From: Actinomycetospora straminea
Lineage (GTDB): Bacteria; Actinomycetota; Actinomycetes; Mycobacteriales; Pseudonocardiaceae
Direction of reading: 5' to 3'
DNA length: 64,000 nucleotides
NCBI RefSeq assembly: GCF_028737255.1
Contig: NZ_JAQZAN010000007.1
Coordinates: forward strand, 1 to 64,000
Positions 39,513 through 47,970 of this stretch are shown here, one piece after another. How positions within the stretch are numbered: position 1 is the first letter of the stretch; each line of letters opens with the position of its first letter. The notes under the pieces were generated by a model. That model was not told the origin of the DNA. It worked only from the letters and a program-made list of their open reading frames with translations, and did not search any database. A program made the translations under genes and the position numbers.

Positions 39513-39829
39513 GGAGTCGATCTCACCCGGCGCCGCCGCACAGGGATGCCGCGCGGCGAGGGAGGTCGTCGCGGCGTGCAGCGTTGGTCCCCAGCGACGC
39601 GGCTGACGGGTCGGAATCGTCGACGCGGCCGACACCCCGACCCGGCTGTCCGGTCGAGGTCGACCACGAGCGGATCGGCGGAGTTCTCGCGGTAGGCGAC
39701 GACCCCGCCGGCTGAGAACCCCGTCATCGCCGCCACTCGAGGCGCCACGCTCCCTTGCCCCGGTAGCGACAATGGGTCCCAAGCGGGGTGTCGGGAGCGC
39801 GCCCGCTCGGCCACCTGTTGAGGTGCTGG
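39513..39829. other. 317-bp gap without a convincing gene
   Basis: Between the membrane protein and the rhodanese-like gene. No hairpin, RNA or homologous peptide stands out; short frames on both strands lack Shine-Dalgarno sites. A GTG at 39788 could extend the rhodanese-like gene upstream. Confidence 0.4.
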
Positions 39830-40180
39830 ATGTACCAGGAGATGTCGGTCCACGAGCTCGCCGCGGGGCTCGAACGCCGTGATGTCGTGCTGCTCGACGT
39901 CCGCGACGCCGAGCACTTCGCGGTCGGCCACATCCCGGGCTCCGTGCCCGTCTCACTGCCGGAGCTGCCGGGTCGCCTCCGAGACCCCGACGACGAGCTC
40001 TGGGCGCGCCTGTTCGGCGCGCGACGGCCCGTGTTCAACCGGGTGTGCATCGTGGGCGATGCCGAGCGCAGCATCGATGCCGTCGCCATCCTGGGCGAGG
40101 TCGGCATCGAGTCCTCCGTGGTGGCCGGCGGAACACGGGCGTGGAGCGCAGCCGGCCGCCCGCTCAACCGCCATTGGTGA
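39830..40180 (+). CDS. Rhodanese-like domain protein, catalytic Cys not in place
   Basis: 116 aa, single rhodanese domain: LERRDVVLLDVRDAEHFAVGHIPGSVPVSL is the N-terminal hallmark (LLDVRDAEHFAVGHIPGS) and VVAGGTRAWSAAG the C-terminal one. The active-site loop reads FNRVCIVGDAERSIDA: where the family has CxxGxRS, this has VGDAERS, and the only nearby Cys is two residues earlier. It may be an inactive, binding-only domain. ATG at 39830 is preceded by GAGGTG. Confidence 0.75.
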   Translation: MYQEMSVHELAAGLERRDVVLLDVRDAEHFAVGHIPGSVPVSLPELPGRLRDPDDELWARLFGARRPVFNRVCIVGDAERSIDAVAILGEVGIESSVVAGGTRAWSAAGRPLNRHW

Positions 40181-40510
40181 CCGACCTCAGCTCTCCGGGG
40201 CCAGGGTGGCGAGCTCGTCGGCCGTACGGGTCCTGGTGCATCGGTACTGGCGAGTGCTGCTCACGCTCGTCAGGTCCGAGTCGGCGCACGGCGGACCCCG
40301 AGGCGTCGTGCGGTAGCTGTGGTCCAGCGTGCCGAGCTTCAGACCGCGCCCTTCACGCGCGGACCATCGCTCGTGAGGGCCTTCAAGCGAAGCAGGGCAT
40401 CAGCCAACGTGGGGCCACGTCGCTGCCCCGAAAGGCACAGCAAAGCGATGGTGAGTGGATCAAACCGTTCCTGCGGAACGTGTGATCCGCCACCTCGATA
40501 GCCTACCGTC
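40181..40510. other. 330-bp gap, lower GC than surroundings
   Basis: No gene is supported. A hairpin is visible at 40457-40488: GGATCA pairs with TGATCC and CGTTCC with GGAACG around a TGC loop, ending 11 nt before the -10 box of the next gene. The stretch is noticeably richer in A/T than the genes on both sides. Confidence 0.5.
40499..40504 (+). promoter_or_regulatory. -10 box (TAGCCT) of leaderless membrane protein gene
   Basis: TAGCCT, 6 nt, then GTG at 40511. Confidence 0.45.
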
Positions 40511-41299
40511 GTGAACGGGGAGGCGAAGGCGCCGGACGCGCCGGATCAGGGGGACCCCCCGAGCATGTCGATGCCGGAGGCCACCACCGGACGGCACGCC
40601 CGCACGGGGGACCGAACCCTCCGGGCGCCCATCGTCGGCATGCGGGCCTCACCGGCAGCTGGCCGCGCCGATCGAGGGTCGAGCGCCCGCGATGGGTTCA
40701 CCAGCGGCCCACCGCCGAGTGGGCCGTGGGCGCAGCTCCAGAGCATGCGCGCCGCGGTGCGATCACGCGCCCGCGGTCCGCTGACCACTCGTCTCCTGTC
40801 CGGCACCGCCGCACTTCCCGTGCTCGCCGGCTTCACCGGTGCTCTGATCGATTGGGGTACCACCGTCGCCGCAGTCGCCTGGGGTGCCGGCGTAGGCGGC
40901 GGCGCGGTCGGGTGGCTGTTCTTGGCCCGCTACACGCGGGCGTTCCTACGCAGCCCCGCACACACGCTCGCGCCTGGCGAGCTCGTCCTCCGTGAGGACG
41001 TCCGCCGACGGGCCCACCAGATCACGCGCTGGTGTGCCGCCGGGGTGCTCGTCCTGGCGGTCGTCGATCTCGCCAGTGAGCCCCTCACGGTGCCTCCGCT
41101 CGGGTGGGTCCTGGTCCTGCTCGGCCTCGGGGGCACCGTCGCCGCACTGCCCGCAGCCGTCGCGACCTGGCGAGGGCTCGGACCGCCCGAGGATGCGCCG
41201 GTGCGCACTGCGTCGTTCGTCCCTCATCCGCACCTCGTGCCCGGCGACGAGGGGACCGTCCCCGCCACGCCGCTGCCCCACCAACGGCTTCGACGCTGA
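40511..41299 (+). CDS. Membrane protein of unknown function
   Basis: 262 aa. A long polar, Arg/Pro-rich N-terminal 90 residues precede four hydrophobic segments (AALPVLAGFTGALIDWG, VAAVAWGAGVGGGAVGWLFLA, WCAAGVLVLAVVDLA, GWVLVLLGLGGTVAALPAAV). No family recognised. Codon usage is a little less GC-biased than in the core genes. Convergent with the MHS transporter gene. Confidence 0.65.
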   Translation: MNGEAKAPDAPDQGDPPSMSMPEATTGRHARTGDRTLRAPIVGMRASPAAGRADRGSSARDGFTSGPPPSGPWAQLQSMRAAVRSRARGPLTTRLLSGTAALPVLAGFTGALIDWGTTVAAVAWGAGVGGGAVGWLFLARYTRAFLRSPAHTLAPGELVLREDVRRRAHQITRWCAAGVLVLAVVDLASEPLTVPPLGWVLVLLGLGGTVAALPAAVATWRGLGPPEDAPVRTASFVPHPHLVPGDEGTVPATPLPHQRLRR

Positions 41300-41331
41300 G
41301 GGGACCCGAGCGCAGCTCGGACCGCCGTGGG

Positions 41332-42672
41332 TCAAGCCGAGGCGCGGGCGGCGGCCGTCATGTCGACGCTGCGCGTCTCGGGCAGCGCCGCGGCACACGA
41401 CACGCTGATCAACGCCAGGATGCAGAGCATGATCCCGATGGCGAACGGCCCGAAGGCGGCAGCGAGCGGGGTCGCGATCAGGGGTGGCACCGCACCCCCC
41501 AGGATCGCCGAGAGGTTGTATGCCGCACCGGCTCCGGTGTAGCGGTGCCGGGTCTCGAAGAGCTCGGGCAGCAGGGCCCCTGCCGGGCCGTACTGCACGC
41601 CCACGATCGCGAGAGTCACCACGAGCCCGAGGCCGAACGCCCACCCGGTGCCGATGCCGAGCACCGGGAACAGCAGCAGCCCCCACGCCACCGCGACCGC
41701 GTTCGCGGCCACCACGAGGCGCTTGCGGCCCACGCGGTCGGAGAGCCACCCGCAGACGATCGTGGTCGCGCCGAAGGCGATCCCGGCGACGATGCCCATC
41801 GTCAGTACTGTCGGCCGGCTGAGCCCGGCGCCTGACGGGCTGGTCCCGAAGCTGGTGAGGTACGCGGTCCCCATGTAGAAGAACGCGAAGAGCGCGATCC
41901 CCGAGCCGCCGCCAAGCAGGATCGCCCGCCCCTGCGTGCGGATCGCGGAGAGCAGCGGCGTGGTGCCCAGCAGCGCGGACGCCTCCGGGCCGCCACGGGC
42001 CTGCTGGAAGACCGGCGTCTCGCTGATCTTGAGGCGGACGTAGAGACCCGCGCCCACCAGCACGATGCTGAGCAGGAACGGGATCCGCCAGCCGTAGTCG
42101 AGGAAGACCTGATCGGCGTCTCCGAGGGTGAGCCCCGTAACGAGGAAGGTCGCGCTGGCGAGCGCGAACGCGATGGGCGCCCCGAGCTGGGGGAAGATCG
42201 CGTAGACGCCCCGCTTGCCCGGCGGGGCGTACTCGGCGGTGAGCAGCACGGCGCCGGCCCACTCCCCGCCCACCGCGAAGCCTTGCGCGAAACGGAGCAC
42301 GACCAGCGCGATCGGCGCCGCCACCCCGATCGTGGACGCGCCGGGGAGCAATCCGATGACCACGGTCGCGGTCCCCATCACGAGCAGCGTCACGACCAGC
42401 GTGCGCTTGCGCCCGATGCGGTCGCCGAAGTGCCCGAAGAACAGCGCACCGACCGGCCGGGCCACGAACGCCACCGCGAACGTCGCGAAGGACGCCACGA
42501 GGCCGGCGGTGGCGCCCAGGGCCGGGAAGAAGATCTTCGGGAAGACCAGCGCCGCGGCAGTGCCGTAGATGAAGAAGTCGTAGAACTCGATCGTGGTCCC
42601 GACTGCGCTGGCGAACGCGACGCGCTGCAACGTCTTCCGATCGACCGACTCGTTCTTCGGGACCTCGGTCAT
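41332..42672 (-). CDS. MFS transporter, metabolite:H+ symporter (MHS) family
   Basis: 446 aa, 12 helices. ASAVGTTIEFYDFFIYGTAAA is the MHS helix 1 signature (FYDFFIYG), GHFGDRIGRKRTLV the loop 2-3 motif, RFAQGFAVGGEWAGAVL helix 4, and SDRVGRKRLVV the second loop repeat. Relatives move dicarboxylates, proline/betaine or shikimate. GGGGAG lies 6 nt before the ATG at 42672; another ATG 6 nt upstream touches it. A CRP-like site lies 51 bp upstream. Confidence 0.9.
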   Translation of the reverse strand: MTEVPKNESVDRKTLQRVAFASAVGTTIEFYDFFIYGTAAALVFPKIFFPALGATAGLVASFATFAVAFVARPVGALFFGHFGDRIGRKRTLVVTLLVMGTATVVIGLLPGASTIGVAAPIALVVLRFAQGFAVGGEWAGAVLLTAEYAPPGKRGVYAIFPQLGAPIAFALASATFLVTGLTLGDADQVFLDYGWRIPFLLSIVLVGAGLYVRLKISETPVFQQARGGPEASALLGTTPLLSAIRTQGRAILLGGGSGIALFAFFYMGTAYLTSFGTSPSGAGLSRPTVLTMGIVAGIAFGATTIVCGWLSDRVGRKRLVVAANAVAVAWGLLLFPVLGIGTGWAFGLGLVVTLAIVGVQYGPAGALLPELFETRHRYTGAGAAYNLSAILGGAVPPLIATPLAAAFGPFAIGIMLCILALISVSCAAALPETRSVDMTAAARASA

Positions 42673-42722
42673 CGTCATCTCCCCACGTTCGCGGTTGCCC
42701 CCGCCCGGCGAGACTAGCGGAC

Positions 42723-42738
42723 TGTGACCTGCGTCACG
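42723..42738. promoter_or_regulatory. CRP/GlxR-like site upstream of MHS transporter
   Basis: TGTGACCTGCGTCACG matches TGTGA-N6-TCACA in 9 of 10 defined positions and lies 51 bp before the transporter start, a usual place for a cAMP receptor protein site controlling carbon uptake. Confidence 0.4.
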
Positions 42739-42739
42739 A

Positions 42740-43063
42740 CTCGACGGGCGACGACCGCTGCACCACCACCGGCCGAAGCGATGGCTGACATCGAGGCGTG
42801 CGTGAACCCTCGAGCAAGCACGCTCGTCGCGGGGATGGCCGACCCGCACTGCCGCTCGGAAGCACAGTTGTTGCCGGGCCACGACACGAGCCGGCAGCCG
42901 CCGGCGTCCGCAGGAGCCGTTCCCGTGAGCAGCTGCCATGTCGAGCCGGCCGCCGGCGACGACCGGAGCCTGCCGCACCTGACGCTGGCGAAGCCGTTGC
43001 CGTGTGCGCGAACCTGGGGGAAACCGGGCGGGAGCCCGGTATCGAGCAGGAAGGAGCAAGGGG
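42740..43063. other. About 320 bp without a clear gene; hairpin near its end
   Basis: A perfect hairpin (ACCGGGC / GCCCGGT, loop GGGA) lies at 43023-43040, directly before AAGGAG (43051-43056) of the following small gene. No other feature is supported on either strand. Confidence 0.45.
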
Positions 43064-43333
43064 GTGGTGACGTTGGAGGACAACTTCGGCGCCGAGGCCG
43101 TCGCGCGGGTGTCAGCGCGCGTTGCCCATTCCCAGTACCTCTGCGACGTCGCGATGAGCCTGCTCGAGACCACGGAGCAGAGGTTGAGCCGCCGACGGCT
43201 CGCCGGCGGAGGGTACGCCACCGAGGCGCCGCGCCCGCGTCGACCTGTGCGGTCGGAAGAGCCGGCCGACCACGCCGACGGCCGTGCGCGTGCCCATCCG
43301 ACTCCGGTGGACCAGCCGCGCACTCCGCGGTGA
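43064..43333 (+). CDS. Small hypothetical protein
   Basis: 89 aa, GTG start 7 nt after AAGGAG (a second GTG follows at once). The first 45 residues (TLEDNFGAEAVARVSARVA, then a helix with MSLLETTEQRLSRRRL) look like a real helical peptide; the C-terminal half is Pro/Arg-rich and disordered. No family recognised. Supported by Shine-Dalgarno and codon pattern only. Confidence 0.4.
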   Translation: MVTLEDNFGAEAVARVSARVAHSQYLCDVAMSLLETTEQRLSRRRLAGGGYATEAPRPRRPVRSEEPADHADGRARAHPTPVDQPRTPR

Positions 43334-43409
43334 CCGGCATGACCTCCAACGGGCCGCGTCACGCGCCCCCGGGTCTGCAGGACGACCGGCGGCGACCAGC
43401 GACGTGTTG

Positions 43410-43868
43410 CTACCCGTCCTGCGCGTCCTCCGCCTCGAGAAGGCTCTTGAGGGCAAGAAGGTCCTTGTGGTTGGCCCGACGCATGGCCGCCGACATGAGA
43501 GGGGCGCTGAGGCTCGAGAAGCCTGATGGCTCTCCGTGGTTCCGCAAGACCATCCGTGTACCGCCGTCGGCGGTGTCCTCCCAGGTGTAGGTCGTCTCCA
43601 TGGGGAACGGTCCCTGGGTAGTGCTCATCACGAACCGTCGGGCGGGCTCCAGCTCTCGGACCTCGTAGGTGTAGGCGAGTCGTCGGCCGAGGAAGTGGGC
43701 GACGAACGCGATCCGTGACCCGGGACGGACCGGCCCAGTCGTCTCCCACTCGACAGACTTGATGTTCCTGTACCACCGCGTGGCGTTGTCGGGGTTGGTG
43801 GCGAACGCCGCTACCTCTGCGCGCGGCCGCTGGATCGTGATCGTGCTCCGGACATCGACTCGTGCCAC
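43410..43868 (-). CDS. SRPBCC (START-like) family protein
   Basis: 152 aa. VDVRSTITIQRPRAEVAAFA, FATNPDNATRWYRNIKSVEW, GPVRPGSRIAFVAHFLGRRL and GTRMVLRNHGEPSGF follow the polyketide-cyclase/dehydrase-like SRPBCC pattern, a small hydrophobic-ligand binding fold. GTG start; CATCCT lies 6 nt upstream and may be a leaderless -10. Ligand unknown. Confidence 0.85.
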   Translation of the reverse strand: MARVDVRSTITIQRPRAEVAAFATNPDNATRWYRNIKSVEWETTGPVRPGSRIAFVAHFLGRRLAYTYEVRELEPARRFVMSTTQGPFPMETTYTWEDTADGGTRMVLRNHGEPSGFSSLSAPLMSAAMRRANHKDLLALKSLLEAEDAQDG

Positions 43869-43971
43869 GCACGAAGGATGGCAGCGCCATCACCGGCTCG
43901 GCGAGGATCGACTGCAGATCGGTCGTCCCGACGTGATCCGCTCCTCTCCACGCGTCACTGGTCGGGCAGGT

Positions 43972-44991
43972 TCACGGCGCGCTCCTCACGAGGTCGGCGT
44001 GGTGGACGGCGGCGACGTCGGGGTGGGCGCGCAGGCGCGCCTTGAGCAGGTTGTCGCCGAAGGTGCCGGAGATGACGTTGTCCGGGTCCTGGGTGACCCC
44101 GCGCGCATGGTCCGCGAGCGCCGGGGGCAGCGTGATGCGCGGGACGGTGGAATCGAGGGCGGGGTTGAAGAAGAAGGGGATCGACAGGCGGGTCTCGCCC
44201 GGCGGCGGTGAGACGACGCGGTGCCTCGTCGCCCTGAGGTAGCCGTCGGTGGCGAACTCCAGGAGCTCGCCGATGTTGACCACGAAGGCGCCCGGCAGGG
44301 CGGGCACGTCGAGCCACGCGCCGTCGTGCTCGACCTGGAGACCGGCCTTGCCCGGCTCGACCATGAGCAGGGTGAGCACCCCGGGGTCGTTGTGGGCGCC
44401 GACACCCTGGCCCCGGTCCTCCCGGCCCGGGTAGCGGACCAGCTTGATCAGCGTGGAGGGGCGGTCCCCGAAGGTGTCGTCGAAGACGTCGGCGGGGCTG
44501 CCGAGCGACAGCGCCCACGACCGCATCAGCCGGCGGGCGACCGCCGAGCACCGCTGCTCCCAGTCGAGGAACACCGTCCGCAGCTCGGGCTGGGCCGCCG
44601 GCCACGGGTTCGGGCCCTCGAGGCGCATGTAGGCCGGCGCGGCCGGGTCGTCGACCGGGGCGCGCTCGGCGCCGAGGTCGATCTGCTCGCGCCAGTCGAC
44701 CCGGCCGCCGGTGAGCTCGCCGCCGGTGCGGGTGTAGCCGCGGAAGTGGGGGCTACGCAGCATCTCGACGCCCTGCTTGTCCTCGGCGGGCAGGGCGAAG
44801 AACCGCTCGGCGGTGGCGAAGGCGCGGGCGGTCACCTCGTCGGGGATCCCGTGGCCGACGAGGTGGAAGAACCCGACGTCGTGGGTGGCGGTGCGCAGGG
44901 CGTCGCGGAACGCCTGCGCGGAGGCCTCGTCGCCGTCGAGGGCCGACATGTCGAGGACGGGCAGGCTCGCCGAGACCGGGGCGTGTGTCAC
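43972..44991 (-). CDS. Isopenicillin N synthase-like 2-oxoglutarate/Fe(II) dioxygenase
   Basis: 339 aa. N-terminal DIOX_N region (THDVGFFHLVGHGIPDEV, FFALPAEDKQ), C-terminal jelly roll with HND in GVGAHNDPGVLTLLM, the distal His in ATRHRVVS and Arg-x-Ser in RLSIPFFFNPA, so the Fe triad and co-substrate motif are present. GTG preceded by AGGAGGAA. Substrate unknown; relatives act on amino acids or antibiotic precursors. Divergent from an Lrp gene, which may regulate it. Confidence 0.9.
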   Translation of the reverse strand: MTHAPVSASLPVLDMSALDGDEASAQAFRDALRTATHDVGFFHLVGHGIPDEVTARAFATAERFFALPAEDKQGVEMLRSPHFRGYTRTGGELTGGRVDWREQIDLGAERAPVDDPAAPAYMRLEGPNPWPAAQPELRTVFLDWEQRCSAVARRLMRSWALSLGSPADVFDDTFGDRPSTLIKLVRYPGREDRGQGVGAHNDPGVLTLLMVEPGKAGLQVEHDGAWLDVPALPGAFVVNIGELLEFATDGYLRATRHRVVSPPPGETRLSIPFFFNPALDSTVPRITLPPALADHARGVTQDPDNVISGTFGDNLLKARLRAHPDVAAVHHADLVRSAP

Positions 44992-45071
44992 GGGGTTCCT
45001 CCTGGGCTCGGCGACGCCGCGATGCTAGCCCGGGTTCCGGCCTGCTCATCCCCGTGCGAAGGACCTGCGGC

Positions 45072-45077
45072 TAGGTT
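45072..45077 (+). promoter_or_regulatory. -10 box (TAGGTT) of leaderless lrp
   Basis: TAGGTT, 8 nt, then GTG at 45086. Confidence 0.4.
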
Positions 45078-45085
45078 CGTGGATC

Positions 45086-45550
45086 GTGACGATTCTTCCG
45101 GTCGACCGGGCGATCCTCGCGGCGCTGCAGGAGAACTCCCGGATCTCCAACCGCGAGCTGGCCGCCCGTGTCGGTCTGGCCGAGTCCACCACCCATGAGC
45201 GCGTGCGTCGCCTCGTCGACGCCGGGGTGATCACCCGCTTCACCGCGGAGGTCGACCCGGCGGCCCTGGGTCGCCCGATGCAAGCGCTCATCGCGGTGCA
45301 GCTGCGTCCGCAGAGCGCCGAGGTGGTCACGCGGTTCCTCGACGCCGTCGTCGACGACCCGTGCGTGCTCGACGCGACGGTGCTGTCGGGGGAGACCGAC
45401 GTGCTGATCCGCGTGGCGGTCGCGTCGAGCGAGGACATCCGGACGTTCGCGTGGCAGAAGGTGACCTCGGTGCCCTCGGTCCGCTCCATCCAGACCCACA
45501 TCGTCTACGAGCACCGGCGGGGTCCGACGCTCACGGCGGGCGCGCAGTGA
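45086..45550 (+). CDS. Lrp/AsnC family transcriptional regulator
   Basis: 154 aa. Winged HTH (LQENSRISNRELAARVGLAE, STTHERVRRLVDAGVI) and a C-terminal RAM domain (DATVLSGETDVLIRVAV) that binds amino acids. Divergently placed from the IPNS-like oxygenase with 94 bp between, so it probably controls that gene and itself. Confidence 0.92.
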   Translation: MTILPVDRAILAALQENSRISNRELAARVGLAESTTHERVRRLVDAGVITRFTAEVDPAALGRPMQALIAVQLRPQSAEVVTRFLDAVVDDPCVLDATVLSGETDVLIRVAVASSEDIRTFAWQKVTSVPSVRSIQTHIVYEHRRGPTLTAGAQ

Positions 45551-45595
45551 GGTCCTGACGGCGCGAGAACGCTGTTCAGCGAGCGACTCGCCCCG

Positions 45596-46447
45596 TCAGC
45601 TCCACGGAGTGAGCGGACGCGGGCCCCGCCTGCCGTCGACCACGATGTCGACGCGCTCGTCGAAGAAGCAGACCATGTCGGCGACGGGGACGGCGTCGGG
45701 CAACGGGTCGGGGTAGGTCCAGGCGACGTCGGTCGGGGTGCCGGCCGCCGTGGTGTCGGTGGCGGTGTCGGGGACGGCCCAGTAGGACGCGACACCCTTG
45801 TAGGCGCAGGTCGTTCGGGTGGCGCTGGGGTGCAACAGATCGAGTCGCACATCCTCGGGGGGCAGGTAGAACCGGACCGGCAGGCCGGTCTCGAAGAGCA
45901 GGTTCGGCCGTTAGCTCTCGGCGAGGACCTTCCCGTCGCGCTCGATGCGGACATGGCGGTCGCTGCGCAGGACGTCGATGCGGGCCAACGGATCGTGCGG
46001 GTGGCCGATGACGCGTTGAGCTTCCTCGAACCACTCGTCGAACGCGTCCCAGTCGAGCACGACGAGGTCGGCGAGGTCGGGGTCGGCAAGCCGGAACGCT
46101 GCCCCGATCCGTTCGTGGTCCGAGGTCCGCACGGTGAGCACCTCGCCTACGGCGGTGTGGTGACCGAAGCCGGCCTCGGGGGTGAGCACTTCGATCGATC
46201 TCTCGCCCATCAGTACCGGCCCGCCCCGCGTGTCCCCGTCGCCGGGGCGGCCCGGGACGAGGTCGGCGCCGACGTCGGCCACCGGCACGGCGTACTGCGG
46301 GACGACGCGTCGGGGCTCCCAGAGCAGGACCGCCCGGTGGGAGTCGACGACGGTTGTGCCCGCGATCGTGGCGCGCACGTGTTTCGCGGTCGGGATGTAG
46401 CGCAGCTCGGAAAGCCCGGATTCGAACCGGGCGAGGCGTGTCGCCAT
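45596..46447 (-). pseudogene. DUF427 (NTP_transf_9) protein gene interrupted by an in-frame TAA
   Basis: Two DUF427 repeats lie in one frame over 284 codons. The first part runs MATRLARFESGLSELRYIPT to RIERDGKVLAES, then TAA (45911-45913), then RPNLLFETGLPVRFYLPPED and GVASYWAVP to DIVVDGRRGP. The sequence on both sides fits the family without any frameshift, so a single codon has become a stop. Either the gene is dead, two polypeptides are made, or the base call is wrong. TAA is a rare stop in this GC-rich DNA. Confidence 0.75.
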
Positions 46448-46533
46448 CAGAGGAGCCTGCTCCCGTCGGGCCCGCCCCTCAACACCCGGGGACCGACCTC
46501 GACGAGAGATCTCTCCCGGTCCCGGCGCGCACT

Positions 46534-47076
46534 TCAGGAGGTCCGATCGGCGCCGATGAGCACGTAGCACATGAGTGCAGGCTGGTCGGAGCGGTTGTGC
46601 CAGGCGTGGCGGGTGCCGCGCTGGACGACGCACGCGCCGGGGGTCAGCTTGACCTCCTGGCCGTCGTCGAGCTCGAGGTGCAGCTCGCCTTCCAGGCAGA
46701 TCCCGTAGTCGACGCTGTCGGTGGTGTGCATGCCGGGGGCGTCGGGCTCGAAGACGTCCATCAGGCCGGGCAGCTTCTCGGCCGCTTCGGCGCCCAGCGC
46801 CTCGGGATCGCCGAGTTCCTCGGGTGCCGAGGACTCGGGCGCCCACCGCAGGAAGAGGATGCGCGTCCCGCCCGTGCCGGGGAAGAACGGCCACAGCCTG
46901 GGCTGCGCGGGCTCCGAGCCCACGGTCGCCGTGCCGTCCTCGGTGCCCCACAGCATGTAGAACTCGGACCCGGGGATCGCACCGACCGTGATCGGGTCGG
47001 CGGGCTCGTCGGTGACGAACACCGACCTCCCGTCCGACTCTCGCCCGGTGACGATCAGTCGTGGCTGGATGCCCAT
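46534..47076 (-). CDS. Cupin domain protein
   Basis: 180 aa. The C-terminal half is a cupin: GMHTTDSVDYGICLEGELHL (motif 1 with His, Asp/Glu) and PGACVVQRGTRHAWHNRSD (motif 2 with His). The N-terminal half is a second, degenerate barrel (GIQPRLIVTGRESDGRSVF). GGAGGG precedes the ATG. A copy of the TetR operator lies 80 bp upstream, so it is likely in the regulon of the neighbouring TetR. Confidence 0.85.
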   Translation of the reverse strand: MGIQPRLIVTGRESDGRSVFVTDEPADPITVGAIPGSEFYMLWGTEDGTATVGSEPAQPRLWPFFPGTGGTRILFLRWAPESSAPEELGDPEALGAEAAEKLPGLMDVFEPDAPGMHTTDSVDYGICLEGELHLELDDGQEVKLTPGACVVQRGTRHAWHNRSDQPALMCYVLIGADRTS

Positions 47077-47156
47077 GGGCCCTCCTCGAGCACGTGGCCG
47101 GCAGGCGCGGTCGCCGCGGCGGCCGGGTGAGCAGCCGGCGCGGTCAGGCGCTACAT

Positions 47157-47174
47157 ACTGAGCGCATAGTCAGT
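47157..47174. promoter_or_regulatory. TetR operator copy upstream of cupin gene
   Basis: ACTGAGCGCATAGTCAGT: arms ACTGA/TCAGT. Read on the other strand it is TGACTATGCGCTCAGT, nearly identical to the operator at 47971-47992. Confidence 0.6.
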
Positions 47175-47208
47175 GGCGGCGGTCACCACTGTCAACCGGA
47201 ACCGGCCG

Positions 47209-47868
47209 TCAGCCGCCGGGTCGCGCCAGCACCATGCGCAGCGCGAGCTCGGCGTACTCGTCGGCGAGGGCCTTCGGGGAGTCCGGACCGTCGAGCCGGT
47301 ACCAGCGCACCAGGTCGACGCCCAGAGAGATGATGACCCTGGCCGCGCGGTGGACGTCGGGGACGTCGAACAGCCCGGCGCGGACACCGCGTGCCACCGC
47401 ACCTCGGAAGACCTGGTTGATCTGCTGGCGCAGGTGCTGCACCTGCTCGAAGTGCTCGGGCTCCAATCCGGAGAGCTCGTACTGGCAGATCCGCGCCACC
47501 GTGTGGTGGCGCGCGTGCCAGGCGACGAACCGGCGCACCAGCTCGGCGACCTGCTCGGCCGGCTCCAGCTCGTCGGTGTCGTCGCCGAGGCCGGCCAGCG
47601 CGCGCTCGTGCCCGACCCGTGTGATCGCGAACAGCACGTCCTCCTTGGTGGAGAAGTGCACGTACAGGGCTCCGGGGCTCAGGCCCACCCCGGCGGTGAT
47701 GTCGCGGGTGGTGGTGGCGTGGAAGCCGTTGCGGGCGAAGCACAGCACCGCCGAGCTCAACAGCCTCTGCGCGACCTCGGCGAACTCCGGGCCCCACAGC
47801 TCCGCGGACGGCTGGTCGATCGTGGCGCCGACGACCCGGGCCCGGCGGTGCGCCTGTCTCAGCGCCAT
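47209..47868 (-). CDS. TetR family transcriptional regulator
   Basis: 219 aa from ATG 47868 (AGGTGG lies about 6 nt before; longer in-frame starts reach 47937). HTH: FHATTTRDITAGVGLSPGAL followed by YVHFSTKEDVLFAI. The C-terminal part has an aromatic-rich ligand pocket region (RFVAWHARHHTVARICQYEL). Operators on both sides suggest it controls the cupin gene and the divergent LLM-dioxygenase genes. Confidence 0.9.
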   Translation of the reverse strand: MALRQAHRRARVVGATIDQPSAELWGPEFAEVAQRLLSSAVLCFARNGFHATTTRDITAGVGLSPGALYVHFSTKEDVLFAITRVGHERALAGLGDDTDELEPAEQVAELVRRFVAWHARHHTVARICQYELSGLEPEHFEQVQHLRQQINQVFRGAVARGVRAGLFDVPDVHRAARVIISLGVDLVRWYRLDGPDSPKALADEYAELALRMVLARPGG

Positions 47869-47970
47869 GCGGTCCACCACCTCTCCGCGCGCCCCGACGG
47901 CTCGCCGCGACCATCCTCGGTCACGGCCACCCGGCACCCTCGCTCGACCTTGACACGAGTCTCAGCTCAC

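Noticed and set aside
39464..39931. Minus-strand frame across the gap before the rhodanese-like gene
   Set aside because: It runs over both flanking genes, has no Shine-Dalgarno and no family match that I can support.
42990..43062. Possible c-di-AMP (ydaO-type) riboswitch because of GGGGGAAACC and nearby G-rich hairpin
   Set aside because: I could not build the paired elements of that class, and the downstream gene is not one of its usual targets. Kept only as a hairpin.
46405..46435. tRNA T-arm-like sequence on the minus strand (CCCGG-TTCGAAT-CCGGG)
   Set aside because: No matching acceptor, D or anticodon arms are found upstream; the bases encode the ARFESGLSELR stretch of the DUF427 protein.
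45911..46951. Long upstream extension of the DUF427 frame over the cupin gene
   Set aside because: The cupin gene in the other frame has a clear Shine-Dalgarno and both cupin motifs; the DUF427 similarity starts only at about 46447.
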